This document shows positions 8,312 to 16,536 of a stretch of DNA of 64,000 nucleotides, piece by piece. The position numbers and the translations under genes were made by a program. Position 1 is the stretch's first letter, and each line of letters starts with the position of its first letter. Location: assembly GCA_017347465.1 (NCBI GenBank), contig AP021858.1, positions 1,878,472 to 1,942,471 of the forward strand. The letters are read 5' to 3'. Under the pieces are notes generated by a model. That model did no database searches, was not told the DNA's origin, and saw only the letters and a program-made list of their open reading frames with translations. The stretch comes from Candidatus Nitrosymbiomonas proteolyticus. Its GTDB lineage: Bacteria > Armatimonadota > Fimbriimonadia > Fimbriimonadales > Fimbriimonadaceae.

Positions 8312-9034
8312 ATGCCGTTGCGAAGGTCCGATGTCATCGAAATGATCGGCGAGAAGTCGATTTTGTTTCTTGTCGGAGGTGTTGTGAGCATCCTTGTTGG
8401 GTTGCTCTTTGCCAACTACAATTACGGCGGATATGTGACGGGCCTTGTGTGGGTCCTTCTGCTGGCGGGCGTGGGGATGATCATCGCGGCCCTCTATAGC
8501 GGCACGAAGGTTCGTGAGGTGGGCGATTGCGAGGCCCAGTGCCCGTACTGCAACGCCGTCAATCGACTCGTCGCCGCGCCCGACGACGACTTCCGGTGCA
8601 GTTACTGCCAGAGGCTGATCCCGGTCAAGGACGGCGAGATTCTCGAGGTCCACCAAGTTCGCTGCGGCTACTGCAACGAACTCAACTTCTACAGCGAGAA
8701 AAACGACGTGCTGATTTGCGAGAAGTGCGATCATGAGATTCCGATCACAGTCGGCGAAGGGAAGCCGGTCCGGCACGTACCCCGCGCCTACACGGTTACC
8801 GACGACGAACGTCTCTATGAACTCGTTTTGACCGGCCACGGCCAGCACAAGCAAGAAGAGCTTATTCAGACCCTGCAACACATGCTCGCCCTCAACCGAA
8901 ACCAGGTGAAGCAGCTTCTCGAAGAGACGCCGGTCACGCTTCTCACGGGGATCACGCGAAAGAAGGCAGAAATGCTGGCGGCTCAACTGGCCGTGAACGA
9001 TGGCACCGCCGAGTTCCATCCGCTCGGCGAATAA
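8312..9034 (+). CDS. Membrane protein with two zinc ribbons and an L7/L12-like C-terminal domain
   Basis: 240 residues. Two membrane spans lie at about 17-33 and 41-62. Four CxxC knuckles at 77-80, 96-99, 118-121 and 136-139 form two treble-clef or zinc-ribbon units. Residues 168-236 (YELVLTGHGQHKQEELIQTL, QVKQLLEETPVTLL, ITRKKAEMLAAQL) follow the beta-alpha-alpha-beta-alpha-beta layout of the ribosomal protein bL12 C-terminal domain. Both ribbons and the L12-like part are probably cytoplasmic. Function unknown. L12-like domains elsewhere contact translation factors or serve as generic protein-interaction domains. AAGGA about nine bases before the ATG supports this start. Monocistronic. Confidence 0.8.
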   Translation: MPLRRSDVIEMIGEKSILFLVGGVVSILVGLLFANYNYGGYVTGLVWVLLLAGVGMIIAALYSGTKVREVGDCEAQCPYCNAVNRLVAAPDDDFRCSYCQRLIPVKDGEILEVHQVRCGYCNELNFYSEKNDVLICEKCDHEIPITVGEGKPVRHVPRAYTVTDDERLYELVLTGHGQHKQEELIQTLQHMLALNRNQVKQLLEETPVTLLTGITRKKAEMLAAQLAVNDGTAEFHPLGE

Positions 9035-9139
9035 ACCCAGGCCAGGGCGATTGAACGGCTATGCGCTACGCTGGGGTATCCTTTGCCGTCCATTTACCAA
9101 CCACGGCCAAATGCACAACGCGCATGGAAGCGTGGCGTC

Positions 9140-12100
9140 ATGGGGGTTAATGACACCGTGAAGTTGATGCATTCTGGAATTACCCGCCGCCTGCGCGCCG
9201 GGGTCGGCAGGTTACTTCTTCTCTTTTTGGGTTCCCTGCTAATGGCCCTTACGCCTCGGATGGCCCTTGCCGCTGGAGGAGAGAACGTTCACCTTGAGTT
9301 CACGTCCTCTCACCTGACCTATCTCTTCGTTTCGCTGGCGATCGGCGCGATCTCGTTGATCACCGCGTTCTTCTTGGCGAAGTCGATCCTTGCGAAGTCG
9401 CCCGGCAACGAGAGCATGCAGGAGGTCGGGAGCGCGATCAAAGAGGGTGCGCTCGCCTACCTCAAGAAGCAGGTCGGCACGATGTCGGTCTTCATCTTGG
9501 CGCTCGCGGTTCTGCTGGTCGTGATCTTCCAGTCCAGAATCGGGATGTCGCTCTCGATTTGGACTTCCGTCAGCTTCATCGGCGGCGTCTTGGCCTCCTA
9601 CATTGCAGGCTTTGCGGGCATGATCATGGCCGTCAACGCCAACACGCGCACGGCACACGCAGCGCTGACCAGCCCTCGCCAATCGCTCGAAGTCGCTTTC
9701 AGGAGCGGCGCGGTAGCCGGATTGCTTACGGTGGGCATGGGCCTCGTGGGCGCGACCCTCATTTTCTTGCTGGCCAGGGGCGACGCAATGCAGCTCTTGG
9801 TCGGGTTTGGATTGGGCGGTTCGCTCGCCGCGCTCTTCATGCGTGTGGGTGGCGGCATCTACACGAAAGCGGCCGATGTGGGCGCGGACCTCGTCGGTAA
9901 GGTCGAAGCCGGCATCCCTGAGGACGATCCTCGGAATCCCGCTACCATCGCGGACAACGTGGGCGACAACGTCGGTGACTGCGCCGGAATGGCTGCCGAT
10001 GTGTTCGAATCTTATGAAGTCACGCTCGTCGCCGCTATCGTCTTGGGCGCAGCGACGGCCGCGGTCTTCGATCAAGCCACTTGGATGAAACTCGTGCTCT
10101 TCGCCCTGATGGCTCGCGGCGTGGGCATCATCGCTTCAATCATCGGGGTGTTCTCAGTAAAGGGTTCCGACGACGTGGACACCGACAGCCTCAAACCGAT
10201 CCGGAGGGGCTTCGCGGTTTCGGCAATCGTAGCGATCCTCGGTACAGTCGGACTTGCCTACTTTATGATGGGCGGAATGGGCGATCCGATCCAGACGACT
10301 CAGCTCACTTCGCTCGGCAAGCTGAGTTGGGATGAGGCGGCCCAGATTCGCGAAATCCGCGACGGAATCGCGACCGAAGCGAAGAAGTCGCCCTGGGAGG
10401 TGACAGCGCAGGAGATCCAAAGCAGTGCGGAAGGCAAGGCGCTGGGACTGGATGCCGACGAGGCGATGACCTCGATCCAACTGGCGCTCATGGCAGGGGC
10501 TGAGAAGCAGCCACAGCCTGACGAATTGGCAGGTTATGCGCCGATCAACTTCAACGACGCGAACAACAAGGTTCTCAATTATGCCGTGCGGTCGCAATCG
10601 GCCGAGCCGGGCCAAGCGCAACCGATCGTCACTCTGAAAGAGGAGTTCGGCGGCAAGAACTTCTTCATGTTCAAGCTGAAGATCACGCGACCCGCTACGA
10701 CGACGCCGGACGGACAAGAAATCCCTGGATCAACCGAAGAGCGCTGGTTCCCTCCCACGGACGAGGGCTACTTGGATAAGCAGATCGCGGAAGCCGCCAA
10801 AGCCCCTGCGAATCTCAAGGTCGAAAAGCTGGAGCGGGTTCCTGTCGAGTTCTATTCCAACTCCGAAGGCAAGGTCGCGATGGCCGTGGACGGGAAGGTC
10901 CCGTATCCCCATCGCCAGTTCTTCGGTGGGAACTTCACGTACGGTTCGTACTACACGCAGTCTGTCGAAGAGATCCGAGCCATCGACAAGGCGCGTGAGA
11001 CCGACCCGATGAAGTCCTTGCCGCCGGACAACCCAATCGCTATCGCGGTCGCAGACCACACGACGGTTCCGTGGCACCTGTTCTTTTGGGCGATCTTCTT
11101 CGGGATCCTGATGGCCTTCGCCATCGAACAGTTGACCGACTACTACGTCTCGACGCACAAGAAACCGGTCCGAGAAGTCGCCGGACTCTCGACCGCGGGC
11201 CCAGCGCCGATGATCATCACCGGCTTCGCCCTTGCCAAAGAGTCGAGCGTGTTCTCGGTCTTCGCCATTGTAATCGCGCTCGTGTTCCCGCTCCTCCTGT
11301 TCCCCGAGCCCACGTACGGAACGTTCATCCTGAGCTTCTATGGAATCGCGCTTGTAGGGTTGGGCTTGCTCACGACGACCGGCTACATCCTGGCGATGGA
11401 CACCTTTGGCCCGATCTCCGACAACGCGCAAGGCGTGTTTGAAATGTCGAAGGCGGGGCACGGCAACGAGCGGGCCAGCAAGGCCGTACAACGACTCGAC
11501 GCCGCGGGCAACACCACAAAGGCGTTGACCAAGGGCTTCGCGATCGCTACGGCGGTCGTGGCCGCGGTCGCGCTGTTCCACTCCTATATCGAAGAAGCGC
11601 AGCTTGCGAGCGCGGGTCTTCGACTGGAAATGCCGGAGATCTTTCTCGGCCTCTTGATCGGTGGCGCAGCGCCATTCCTGTTCTCTGCGTTCTCCATCAA
11701 CGCCGTGGGGCGGGCCGCCTTCTTCCTCATCAACGAGGTGCGAAGGCAGTTCAAGGCCGACCCAGGGATCATGAAGGGCACGAGCAAGCCGGACTACGGC
11801 AAGTGCGTGGCCATCGTTACCGAAGCGGCGCAGAAGGAACTGCTCGGTCCGGGCATCCTCGCGATCGCCCTGCCGATGGCCGTTGCGTTTGGATTCTCGA
11901 TTGGTAAAGAGCCCGTTCTCATCGGGGGAGTCGAATACAACCTCACCGGCGCGCAGGCCCTGGGTGGATTCCTTGCCGGCGCGATCCTCAGCGGGCAGCT
12001 CATGGCGGTTCTGCTAGCGAACGCGGGCGGAATCTGGGACAACGCCAAGAAGCTGATCGAGGACGGCCTGTACGGAGGCAAGGGAACCGAGGCCCACAAG

Positions 12101-12445
12101 GCGGGCGTGGTCTGCGATACCGTCGGTGATCCTTTCAAGGACACCGCAGGACCTGCGCTCAACCCGCTCATCAAGGTCATGAACCTGGTGGCCCTGCTCC
12201 TTGCGCCCGTAGTCATTCAGGTTCGGTCCGAAGCCGCCCAAATCGGCATCACCGTAGCTTGTGTGCTCGCTCTTGCTTTCTCGATCTGGTGGTCGAAGCG
12301 GGGTTCGATGCTCGATGCGCTCGTTGGCTCCACTGAGGACGCCGACGCGATCGCTCCGAGCGCCCCGGTTTCACCGCCAGCAGCCAAGAAGCGAATCACC
12401 GTCGAGGACGAACCCCCTTCGGAGGAAGAGTCCAGCAAAGAGTGA
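9140..12445 (+). CDS. hppA: Membrane-bound K+-independent H+-pyrophosphatase with large inserted domain
   Basis: About 1101 residues, against roughly 670-770 for the family. It couples pyrophosphate hydrolysis to proton export across the inner membrane. Catalytic motifs are GIYTKAADVGADLVGKVEAG, DDPRNPATIADNVGDNVGD, DNAQGVFEMS and VCDTVGDPFKDTAGP. Lys in GNTTKALTKG is the residue diagnostic of K+-independent H+-pumping enzymes. The N-terminus carries an extra signal-like hydrophobic segment ending MALAAGG. About 265 extra residues (nt 10274-11068) sit between the eighth and ninth family helices, predicted to face the periplasm. The C-terminal tail is acidic. Start: ATG at 9140 (GGAAG ten bases upstream). 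A TTG at 9083 or ATG at 9167 are alternatives, the last giving a tidy signal peptide. A strong terminator follows. Confidence 0.93.
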   Translation: MGVNDTVKLMHSGITRRLRAGVGRLLLLFLGSLLMALTPRMALAAGGENVHLEFTSSHLTYLFVSLAIGAISLITAFFLAKSILAKSPGNESMQEVGSAIKEGALAYLKKQVGTMSVFILALAVLLVVIFQSRIGMSLSIWTSVSFIGGVLASYIAGFAGMIMAVNANTRTAHAALTSPRQSLEVAFRSGAVAGLLTVGMGLVGATLIFLLARGDAMQLLVGFGLGGSLAALFMRVGGGIYTKAADVGADLVGKVEAGIPEDDPRNPATIADNVGDNVGDCAGMAADVFESYEVTLVAAIVLGAATAAVFDQATWMKLVLFALMARGVGIIASIIGVFSVKGSDDVDTDSLKPIRRGFAVSAIVAILGTVGLAYFMMGGMGDPIQTTQLTSLGKLSWDEAAQIREIRDGIATEAKKSPWEVTAQEIQSSAEGKALGLDADEAMTSIQLALMAGAEKQPQPDELAGYAPINFNDANNKVLNYAVRSQSAEPGQAQPIVTLKEEFGGKNFFMFKLKITRPATTTPDGQEIPGSTEERWFPPTDEGYLDKQIAEAAKAPANLKVEKLERVPVEFYSNSEGKVAMAVDGKVPYPHRQFFGGNFTYGSYYTQSVEEIRAIDKARETDPMKSLPPDNPIAIAVADHTTVPWHLFFWAIFFGILMAFAIEQLTDYYVSTHKKPVREVAGLSTAGPAPMIITGFALAKESSVFSVFAIVIALVFPLLLFPEPTYGTFILSFYGIALVGLGLLTTTGYILAMDTFGPISDNAQGVFEMSKAGHGNERASKAVQRLDAAGNTTKALTKGFAIATAVVAAVALFHSYIEEAQLASAGLRLEMPEIFLGLLIGGAAPFLFSAFSINAVGRAAFFLINEVRRQFKADPGIMKGTSKPDYGKCVAIVTEAAQKELLGPGILAIALPMAVAFGFSIGKEPVLIGGVEYNLTGAQALGGFLAGAILSGQLMAVLLANAGGIWDNAKKLIEDGLYGGKGTEAHKAGVVCDTVGDPFKDTAGPALNPLIKVMNLVALLLAPVVIQVRSEAAQIGITVACVLALAFSIWWSKRGSMLDALVGSTEDADAIAPSAPVSPPAAKKRITVEDEPPSEEESSKE

Positions 12446-12462
12446 CGGCCGCTTGTCAGAAC

Positions 12463-12496
12463 GCCCTGGGGTTCGGTGAGCCCTAGGGCTTTTTTA
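12463..12496 (+). terminator. Intrinsic terminator after H+-PPase gene
   Basis: A nine-base-pair stem (GCCCTGGGG with CCCTAGGGC, one G-T pair) with a short loop, followed at once by a run of six T. Confidence 0.85.
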
Positions 12497-12573
12497 TTGT
12501 GACTTGACGCAATTTTCCTGGACAAAGCACGAATTCGCAAAACGTCCTATACAATATCAATAAGGGGGTGGCC

Positions 12574-12816
12574 ATGGCTGATCCTCGAGATATTGAAGCC
12601 ACGAAATACGCGCGACGCGAGTTCATCAAGCATCGGCTCGACGTGACGATGGCGGAGATCCGTGTGAGTCACGGGGTCGTGTACATTCGGGGTATCGTTC
12701 GCCGCGATCCCCAAGCTCACTACGACAACGTGAGCAACGAGACCGAGCGCGTGGGGCGGTTGCTCAAGCAGCGTCCTGAGATTCGGGACGTTGTGGTCGA
12801 AGCTAAGTTCCTGTAG
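12574..12816 (+). CDS. Small BON-like protein
   Basis: 80 residues, soluble, no signal peptide. The pattern is a basic helix (KYARREFIKHRLD), a strand pair (EIRVSHGVVYIRGIVRR), a helix with NETERVGRLLKQRPEI and a closing strand VVVEAKFL. This is the alpha-beta-beta-alpha-beta layout of a BON domain, but it lacks the usual hydrophobic signature, so the family call is tentative. The ATG at 12574 has AAGGGGGTGG just upstream; a GTG at 12568 lies inside that site and is less likely. It stands alone between a terminator and the convergent folC. Confidence 0.7.
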   Translation: MADPRDIEATKYARREFIKHRLDVTMAEIRVSHGVVYIRGIVRRDPQAHYDNVSNETERVGRLLKQRPEIRDVVVEAKFL

Positions 12817-12825
12817 AACCGGTAC

Positions 12826-14148
12826 TCAGGCTGAAGCATGGATGTGGCGCGCTTCCCGCTCCCGAAGCGATCTACCCACTTCTCCCACCAGGTAAAAGCT
12901 ACCTGTGACCAAGAGGACGCCGCCTTCGGGCGTCTCCTGCAGCGATTGATCCAAAGCGCTTTCGAGGTCGGAATGAGCGGAGCAAGGAACACCGGCCCTG
13001 GTGGCGCACTCAGCGACCAGCAAGGGGGGCATCGCTCGGAAGAAGTCGATCGGAGCCGCGTGGCCCCGCCCGACCCGCCCGACGAGCGGTTCGAAAAACG
13101 CGGCGCAATCGTGCCCACTGAGCATCCCCACAAGGAGCACAACGGGGAGGCCGGAGAACTCCTCATCGAGAGTGCCCCGTAGCTCCCTCGCAGAGTCTGC
13201 ATTGTGGGCGCCGTCGAGGACCATTCGCTTTCCTGCGAATTCGCGCACTTCGAATCGGCCCGGCAAGCGGGTTCGAGCGAGCGCCTCGCAGGCCGCGCTG
13301 GGGTCCTCGATCGCCTGAGAAGCCTCGGCAGCGGCAAGCGCGAGCGCGGCGTTGTCGATCTGGTGAGGGCCCTTCATGCCGGGAACAACCGGCGAGAAAC
13401 GTCTCGTCGGAGTCTGGACCGCGTAGGCGCCCTTCCCATCCCGCTCGGCAACGACTTCACGTCCCACTCGCCACAACGGGCAACCCCGCTCTTGGGCGAC
13501 CTTCAGGACGACCTCCATCGCCGGGACTGGAAGGTTGCCGACGACTGCAGGAACTCCCGGCTTGAGAATGCCCGCCTTTGCCTTTGCAATGTTCTGAAGC
13601 GTGGGCCCAAGGATCTCTCCATGGTCCAATCCGATGCTTGCGATCACGCTGCAATCTGGGGCGATTACGTTGGTGGCGTCGAGTTCGCCGCCAAGACCCA
13701 CTTCAAGGGCCACCCAATCGCACCCTGCGTCCCCCCAGCACCGAAAACCCATCGCCGTCTTAAACTCGAACTCGGTTACGGGGCCCAGTTCGGATTCGTC
13801 CATGCTCGTTGCGACGGGGATCAGGGCCTCCACGAGCCGCGTGAACTCGTCGTCGGAAATCGGCTCCCCTCCCAGTTGAATCCGCTCGGTGACGTGGTAC
13901 ACATACGGACTGAAGTAGCCCCCTACCCGGAATCCCTGACTCATCAATACCGACTGCACGTAAGCCGTTGTGGAGCCCTTGCCGTTCGTACCTGCCACGT
14001 GGATGAACCGGGGAGCCAAATCCCCTTCGATCGAGTTCAAAAGCCCCGCACGAACGACGAACTCCCGCATCCGGTCGAGCCCAAGACGCCACCCTCGGTG
14101 CTGCAGCCCGGAAACGAACTCAAGGGCTTGTTCGAATGTCAGCGGCAT
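12826..14148 (-). CDS. folC: Bifunctional folylpolyglutamate synthase / dihydrofolate synthase
   Basis: 440 residues, normal for the family. It adds glutamate to dihydropteroate and to folates in the cytoplasm, using ATP. The Mur-ligase-type P-loop is in HVAGTNGKGSTTAYVQS. The family segment GYFSPYVYHVTERIQLGG, the lysine/magnesium region ASIGLDHGEILGPTLQNIA and MVLDGAHNADSARELR of the C-terminal domain are all present. Second gene of a two-gene unit with the aminotransferase, 10 bp downstream of it. Confidence 0.95.
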   Translation of the reverse strand: MPLTFEQALEFVSGLQHRGWRLGLDRMREFVVRAGLLNSIEGDLAPRFIHVAGTNGKGSTTAYVQSVLMSQGFRVGGYFSPYVYHVTERIQLGGEPISDDEFTRLVEALIPVATSMDESELGPVTEFEFKTAMGFRCWGDAGCDWVALEVGLGGELDATNVIAPDCSVIASIGLDHGEILGPTLQNIAKAKAGILKPGVPAVVGNLPVPAMEVVLKVAQERGCPLWRVGREVVAERDGKGAYAVQTPTRRFSPVVPGMKGPHQIDNAALALAAAEASQAIEDPSAACEALARTRLPGRFEVREFAGKRMVLDGAHNADSARELRGTLDEEFSGLPVVLLVGMLSGHDCAAFFEPLVGRVGRGHAAPIDFFRAMPPLLVAECATRAGVPCSAHSDLESALDQSLQETPEGGVLLVTGSFYLVGEVGRSLREREARHIHASA

Positions 14149-14158
14149 CTTGGCTCGC

Positions 14159-15352
14159 CTATCGCACCAGGTCCGGGATGAGGTCCGACGCCGCGATCCT
14201 CCGAACGACCTCGGCGAACCGCTCGCCCTCCCGATCCCCCTTGAGCGTGAGAGACATCCGCAAGTAGCCTTCCCCCTCGCTCCCGTAGCCGCTTCCCGGA
14301 ATGGCGACGACGTTGGCCCTCCGCAGCAGTTCGGCGCAGAATTCCGCGCTCGACATGTCCCCGCGCGGAACCCGAGTCCAGATGTAGAAAGTGGCTTTGG
14401 GTTTCGGGACGTTCCAGCCGATCGACCTCAGGCCGTCGCACAGGAGGTCGCGTCTTCGCTGATAAAGCGCCAGCGTCGACGAGTTATCGACCGCTTCGAG
14501 CGCCACCGCGCCGGCTTCGGCGACGGCGGGGAACTGCTTGCTGTCCAGATTCGACTTCAGCGCCGCGAGGTTCTGAACCGCGTCCGGATTCCCCACGGCG
14601 AACCCGAGCCGCCATCCGGTCATATTGAACATCTTGCTGAGCGAATGGAACTCGAGCGAAACCTCCTTGGCTCCAGACACCTGAAGCACCGTGGGATTCC
14701 GGAAGCCGTCGTAGGTTACCGTCGCGTACGCCATGTCGTTGACGAGGAGAATGTCGTACGTTCGGCAAAACTCCACGAGATCTCGGTAGAACTCGGGCGT
14801 GGCTACGGCGCCGGTCGGGTTGTGAGGATAGCAGACGAAAAACAGCTTGGCGCGTTTGGCGACGTCTGAAGGAATCTCATCCAGTCGCGGAAGGAACCCA
14901 TTTCCCTCTTTGAGCGGCGTTTCGTACACCTGGCCGCCCGCAAAAAGCCCGTTCACCTTGTAGACCGTGTACCCAGGGTTCGGAACGATCACGTAGTCGC
15001 TGGGATCGACATAGGCCCAGCAGAGGTGGGCGAGCCCCTCCTTGCTTCCGATCAATTGAACGAGTTCGGCCGCCGGGTCGACCGCCACCCCAAACTCACG
15101 CTGGTACCAGGACGCGGCGGCGTCGAGGAACCTGCGCCACCCGCGCGGCGTCTCATCGTAGCGGTGGGTCTCAGGGTTCCGTGCGGCTTGGCCCAGCGCG
15201 TCGATCACCGGTTGGGGCGTGGGGAGATCGGGGTCGCCGATGCCGAGGTCGATGACGTCGGCGCCAGAAGCGACCGCCTCGGCCTTGATTCGCGCGATTT
15301 CGGCGAACAGATAGGGAGGTACCAGGTCGAGGCGATGAGCTCTGGCCGGCAT
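14159..15352 (-). CDS. dapL: LL-diaminopimelate aminotransferase (class I/II PLP enzyme)
   Basis: 397 residues. Fold-type I aminotransferase with the DapL pattern: LFAEIARIKAEAVASGADVI, DLGIGDPDLPTP, GSKEGLAHLCWAYV, CYPHNPTGAVAT and the PLP lysine (about K240) in HSLSKMFNMTGWRLGF. It makes LL-diaminopimelate from tetrahydrodipicolinate with glutamate as donor, for lysine and cell-wall synthesis. Closely related alanine or aspartate aminotransferases look similar, so the exact substrate is probable rather than certain. A TACAAT hexamer lies ten bases before the ATG and may be the promoter of a dapL-folC transcript with almost no leader. Confidence 0.85.
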   Translation of the reverse strand: MPARAHRLDLVPPYLFAEIARIKAEAVASGADVIDLGIGDPDLPTPQPVIDALGQAARNPETHRYDETPRGWRRFLDAAASWYQREFGVAVDPAAELVQLIGSKEGLAHLCWAYVDPSDYVIVPNPGYTVYKVNGLFAGGQVYETPLKEGNGFLPRLDEIPSDVAKRAKLFFVCYPHNPTGAVATPEFYRDLVEFCRTYDILLVNDMAYATVTYDGFRNPTVLQVSGAKEVSLEFHSLSKMFNMTGWRLGFAVGNPDAVQNLAALKSNLDSKQFPAVAEAGAVALEAVDNSSTLALYQRRRDLLCDGLRSIGWNVPKPKATFYIWTRVPRGDMSSAEFCAELLRRANVVAIPGSGYGSEGEGYLRMSLTLKGDREGERFAEVVRRIAASDLIPDLVR

Positions 15353-15411
15353 TTCGGACTGAATTGTACCTACGACGCCCGATTCCAGGTACCCTCCGAT
15401 TCGCCTTTCGT

Positions 15412-15488
15412 CGGGGCGTGGCGCAGTTTGGTAGCGCGCCTGCTTTGGGAGCAGGAGGCCCCCGGTTCAAGTCCGGGCGCCCCGACCA
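15412..15488 (+). tRNA. tRNA-Pro (anticodon TGG), CCA encoded
   Basis: Full cloverleaf. Acceptor CGGGGCG pairs with CGCCCCG, followed by discriminator A and an encoded CCA. The anticodon stem CCTGC/GCAGG holds loop TTTGGGA with anticodon TGG. The T-arm CCCGG-TTCAAGT-CCGGG is intact. An initial C with proline anticodon is typical of bacterial tRNA-Pro. Confidence 0.97.
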
Positions 15489-15676
15489 GTTTTCAGAGGG
15501 TGGGTTCGTTTCGGGCCTGGTCACCGTGCCTGAACTGAAGCGCGGAAGGGGTAGTAGCTACTTCGTTTCGCGAGACCCGGTAGGAGTACTGGGTCGTATT
15601 CCTGAAAGCTGTGTTACTATGGAAGGGAATCAAGTGCCTCGGTGCTTGAATGTCACGTTCAAAGGAGAAACAAAAG

Positions 15677-16294
15677 ATGCGTATTCGTACAATGGCGCAG
15701 GTTGCTGCTTGCGCTCTTCTCACCACCGCCGCGACGACTTCGTTTGCGGTCCTCGTCGACTTTGAGGGTCAAGGCCACGGCGTTTCCCTTACAGATGGTT
15801 ATGGCGGTCTGGATTGGACCGATAACTCCTGGACGCTGGACGGGTCGTTGATGCCCGCGGGCTGCGGCTACGATATTGGCCGGGTGTCCGGCAACAACGT
15901 CGGGTATAGCGCCTATGAAGTCGACTTCGGCTTCGCGACTTCCGACGGTGCCAACTTCCAGTCGTTGTCCTTCTGGATGGTTCCCGCGTGGAATGACGGC
16001 GTGTCTGTTCACATTGATGCTTACGAAGGCGGCTTCGGGGGCACGCTGGTGGTGTCGCAGGACTTTACGGCGAGCCTCTCCGACGGCGTGGCCCAATACA
16101 CGATGAGCGCGCCCTATGCGGGACTGACGGACGCCTGGGTGTTCACCATGAGCGGCGGCACTAACGTCCATACTGGCGGTAGCGGCTCCCATCTCTCGTT
16201 CGATGACATCGAGTACAGCACGGTCCCTGAGCCGACTTCGATGGCTGCTCTCGGTCTGGGCGCTGCTGCGCTCCTTCGCCGACGGCGCAAGTAA
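15677..16294 (+). CDS. PEP-CTERM sorting-signal protein
   Basis: 205 residues. Signal peptide MRIRTMAQVAACALLTTAA up to about residue 25 (TTSFA). The body is Gly/Asp-rich and beta-like, with no catalytic motif seen (VLVDFEGQGHGVSLTDGYGG, SHLSFDDIEYS). The C-terminus is a classic PEP-CTERM anchor: VPEPTSMAALGLGAAALL followed by RRRRK. Such proteins are exported and processed by exosortase, none of which is encoded in this window. Start fixed by AAAGGAG nine bases before the ATG. Function unknown; the body resembles the jelly-roll-like PEP-CTERM proteins of unknown role. A terminator follows. Confidence 0.9.
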   Translation: MRIRTMAQVAACALLTTAATTSFAVLVDFEGQGHGVSLTDGYGGLDWTDNSWTLDGSLMPAGCGYDIGRVSGNNVGYSAYEVDFGFATSDGANFQSLSFWMVPAWNDGVSVHIDAYEGGFGGTLVVSQDFTASLSDGVAQYTMSAPYAGLTDAWVFTMSGGTNVHTGGSGSHLSFDDIEYSTVPEPTSMAALGLGAAALLRRRRK

Positions 16295-16316
16295 GTTAAT
16301 CTGCCGCAAGGCTACG

Positions 16317-16352
16317 AAGGGCGCGGGCCATCGGGTCCGTGCCCTTTTTCTA
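16317..16352 (+). terminator. Intrinsic terminator after PEP-CTERM gene
   Basis: Ten-base-pair stem, AAGGGCGCGG with CCGTGCCCTT (one G-T pair), then a T-rich tail. Confidence 0.8.
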
Positions 16353-16536
16353 TTCTGGATCGGCACTAACCTAACCGCCCAGCCGAAGAAACACACCTCG
16401 CCTTCGCCCCTCCTGGCTCCACTGGGCGGTTTGCCGTGCCGTTTGTCCCATAGGGTTGAGGGCATTTGGTATGGATCGACAGAAGAACGTCCCCGCGCCT
16501 GACCCGCAGAGCCGACCGAGGAGGAGAACGCCCCTC

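Noticed and set aside
9061-9150. 29-codon frame overlapping the start of the H+-PPase gene as a leader peptide
   Set aside because: No ribosome site and no feature typical of attenuation.
15364-15765. Open frame across tRNA-Pro
   Set aside because: A complete cloverleaf occupies the region; the frame is a by-product of it.
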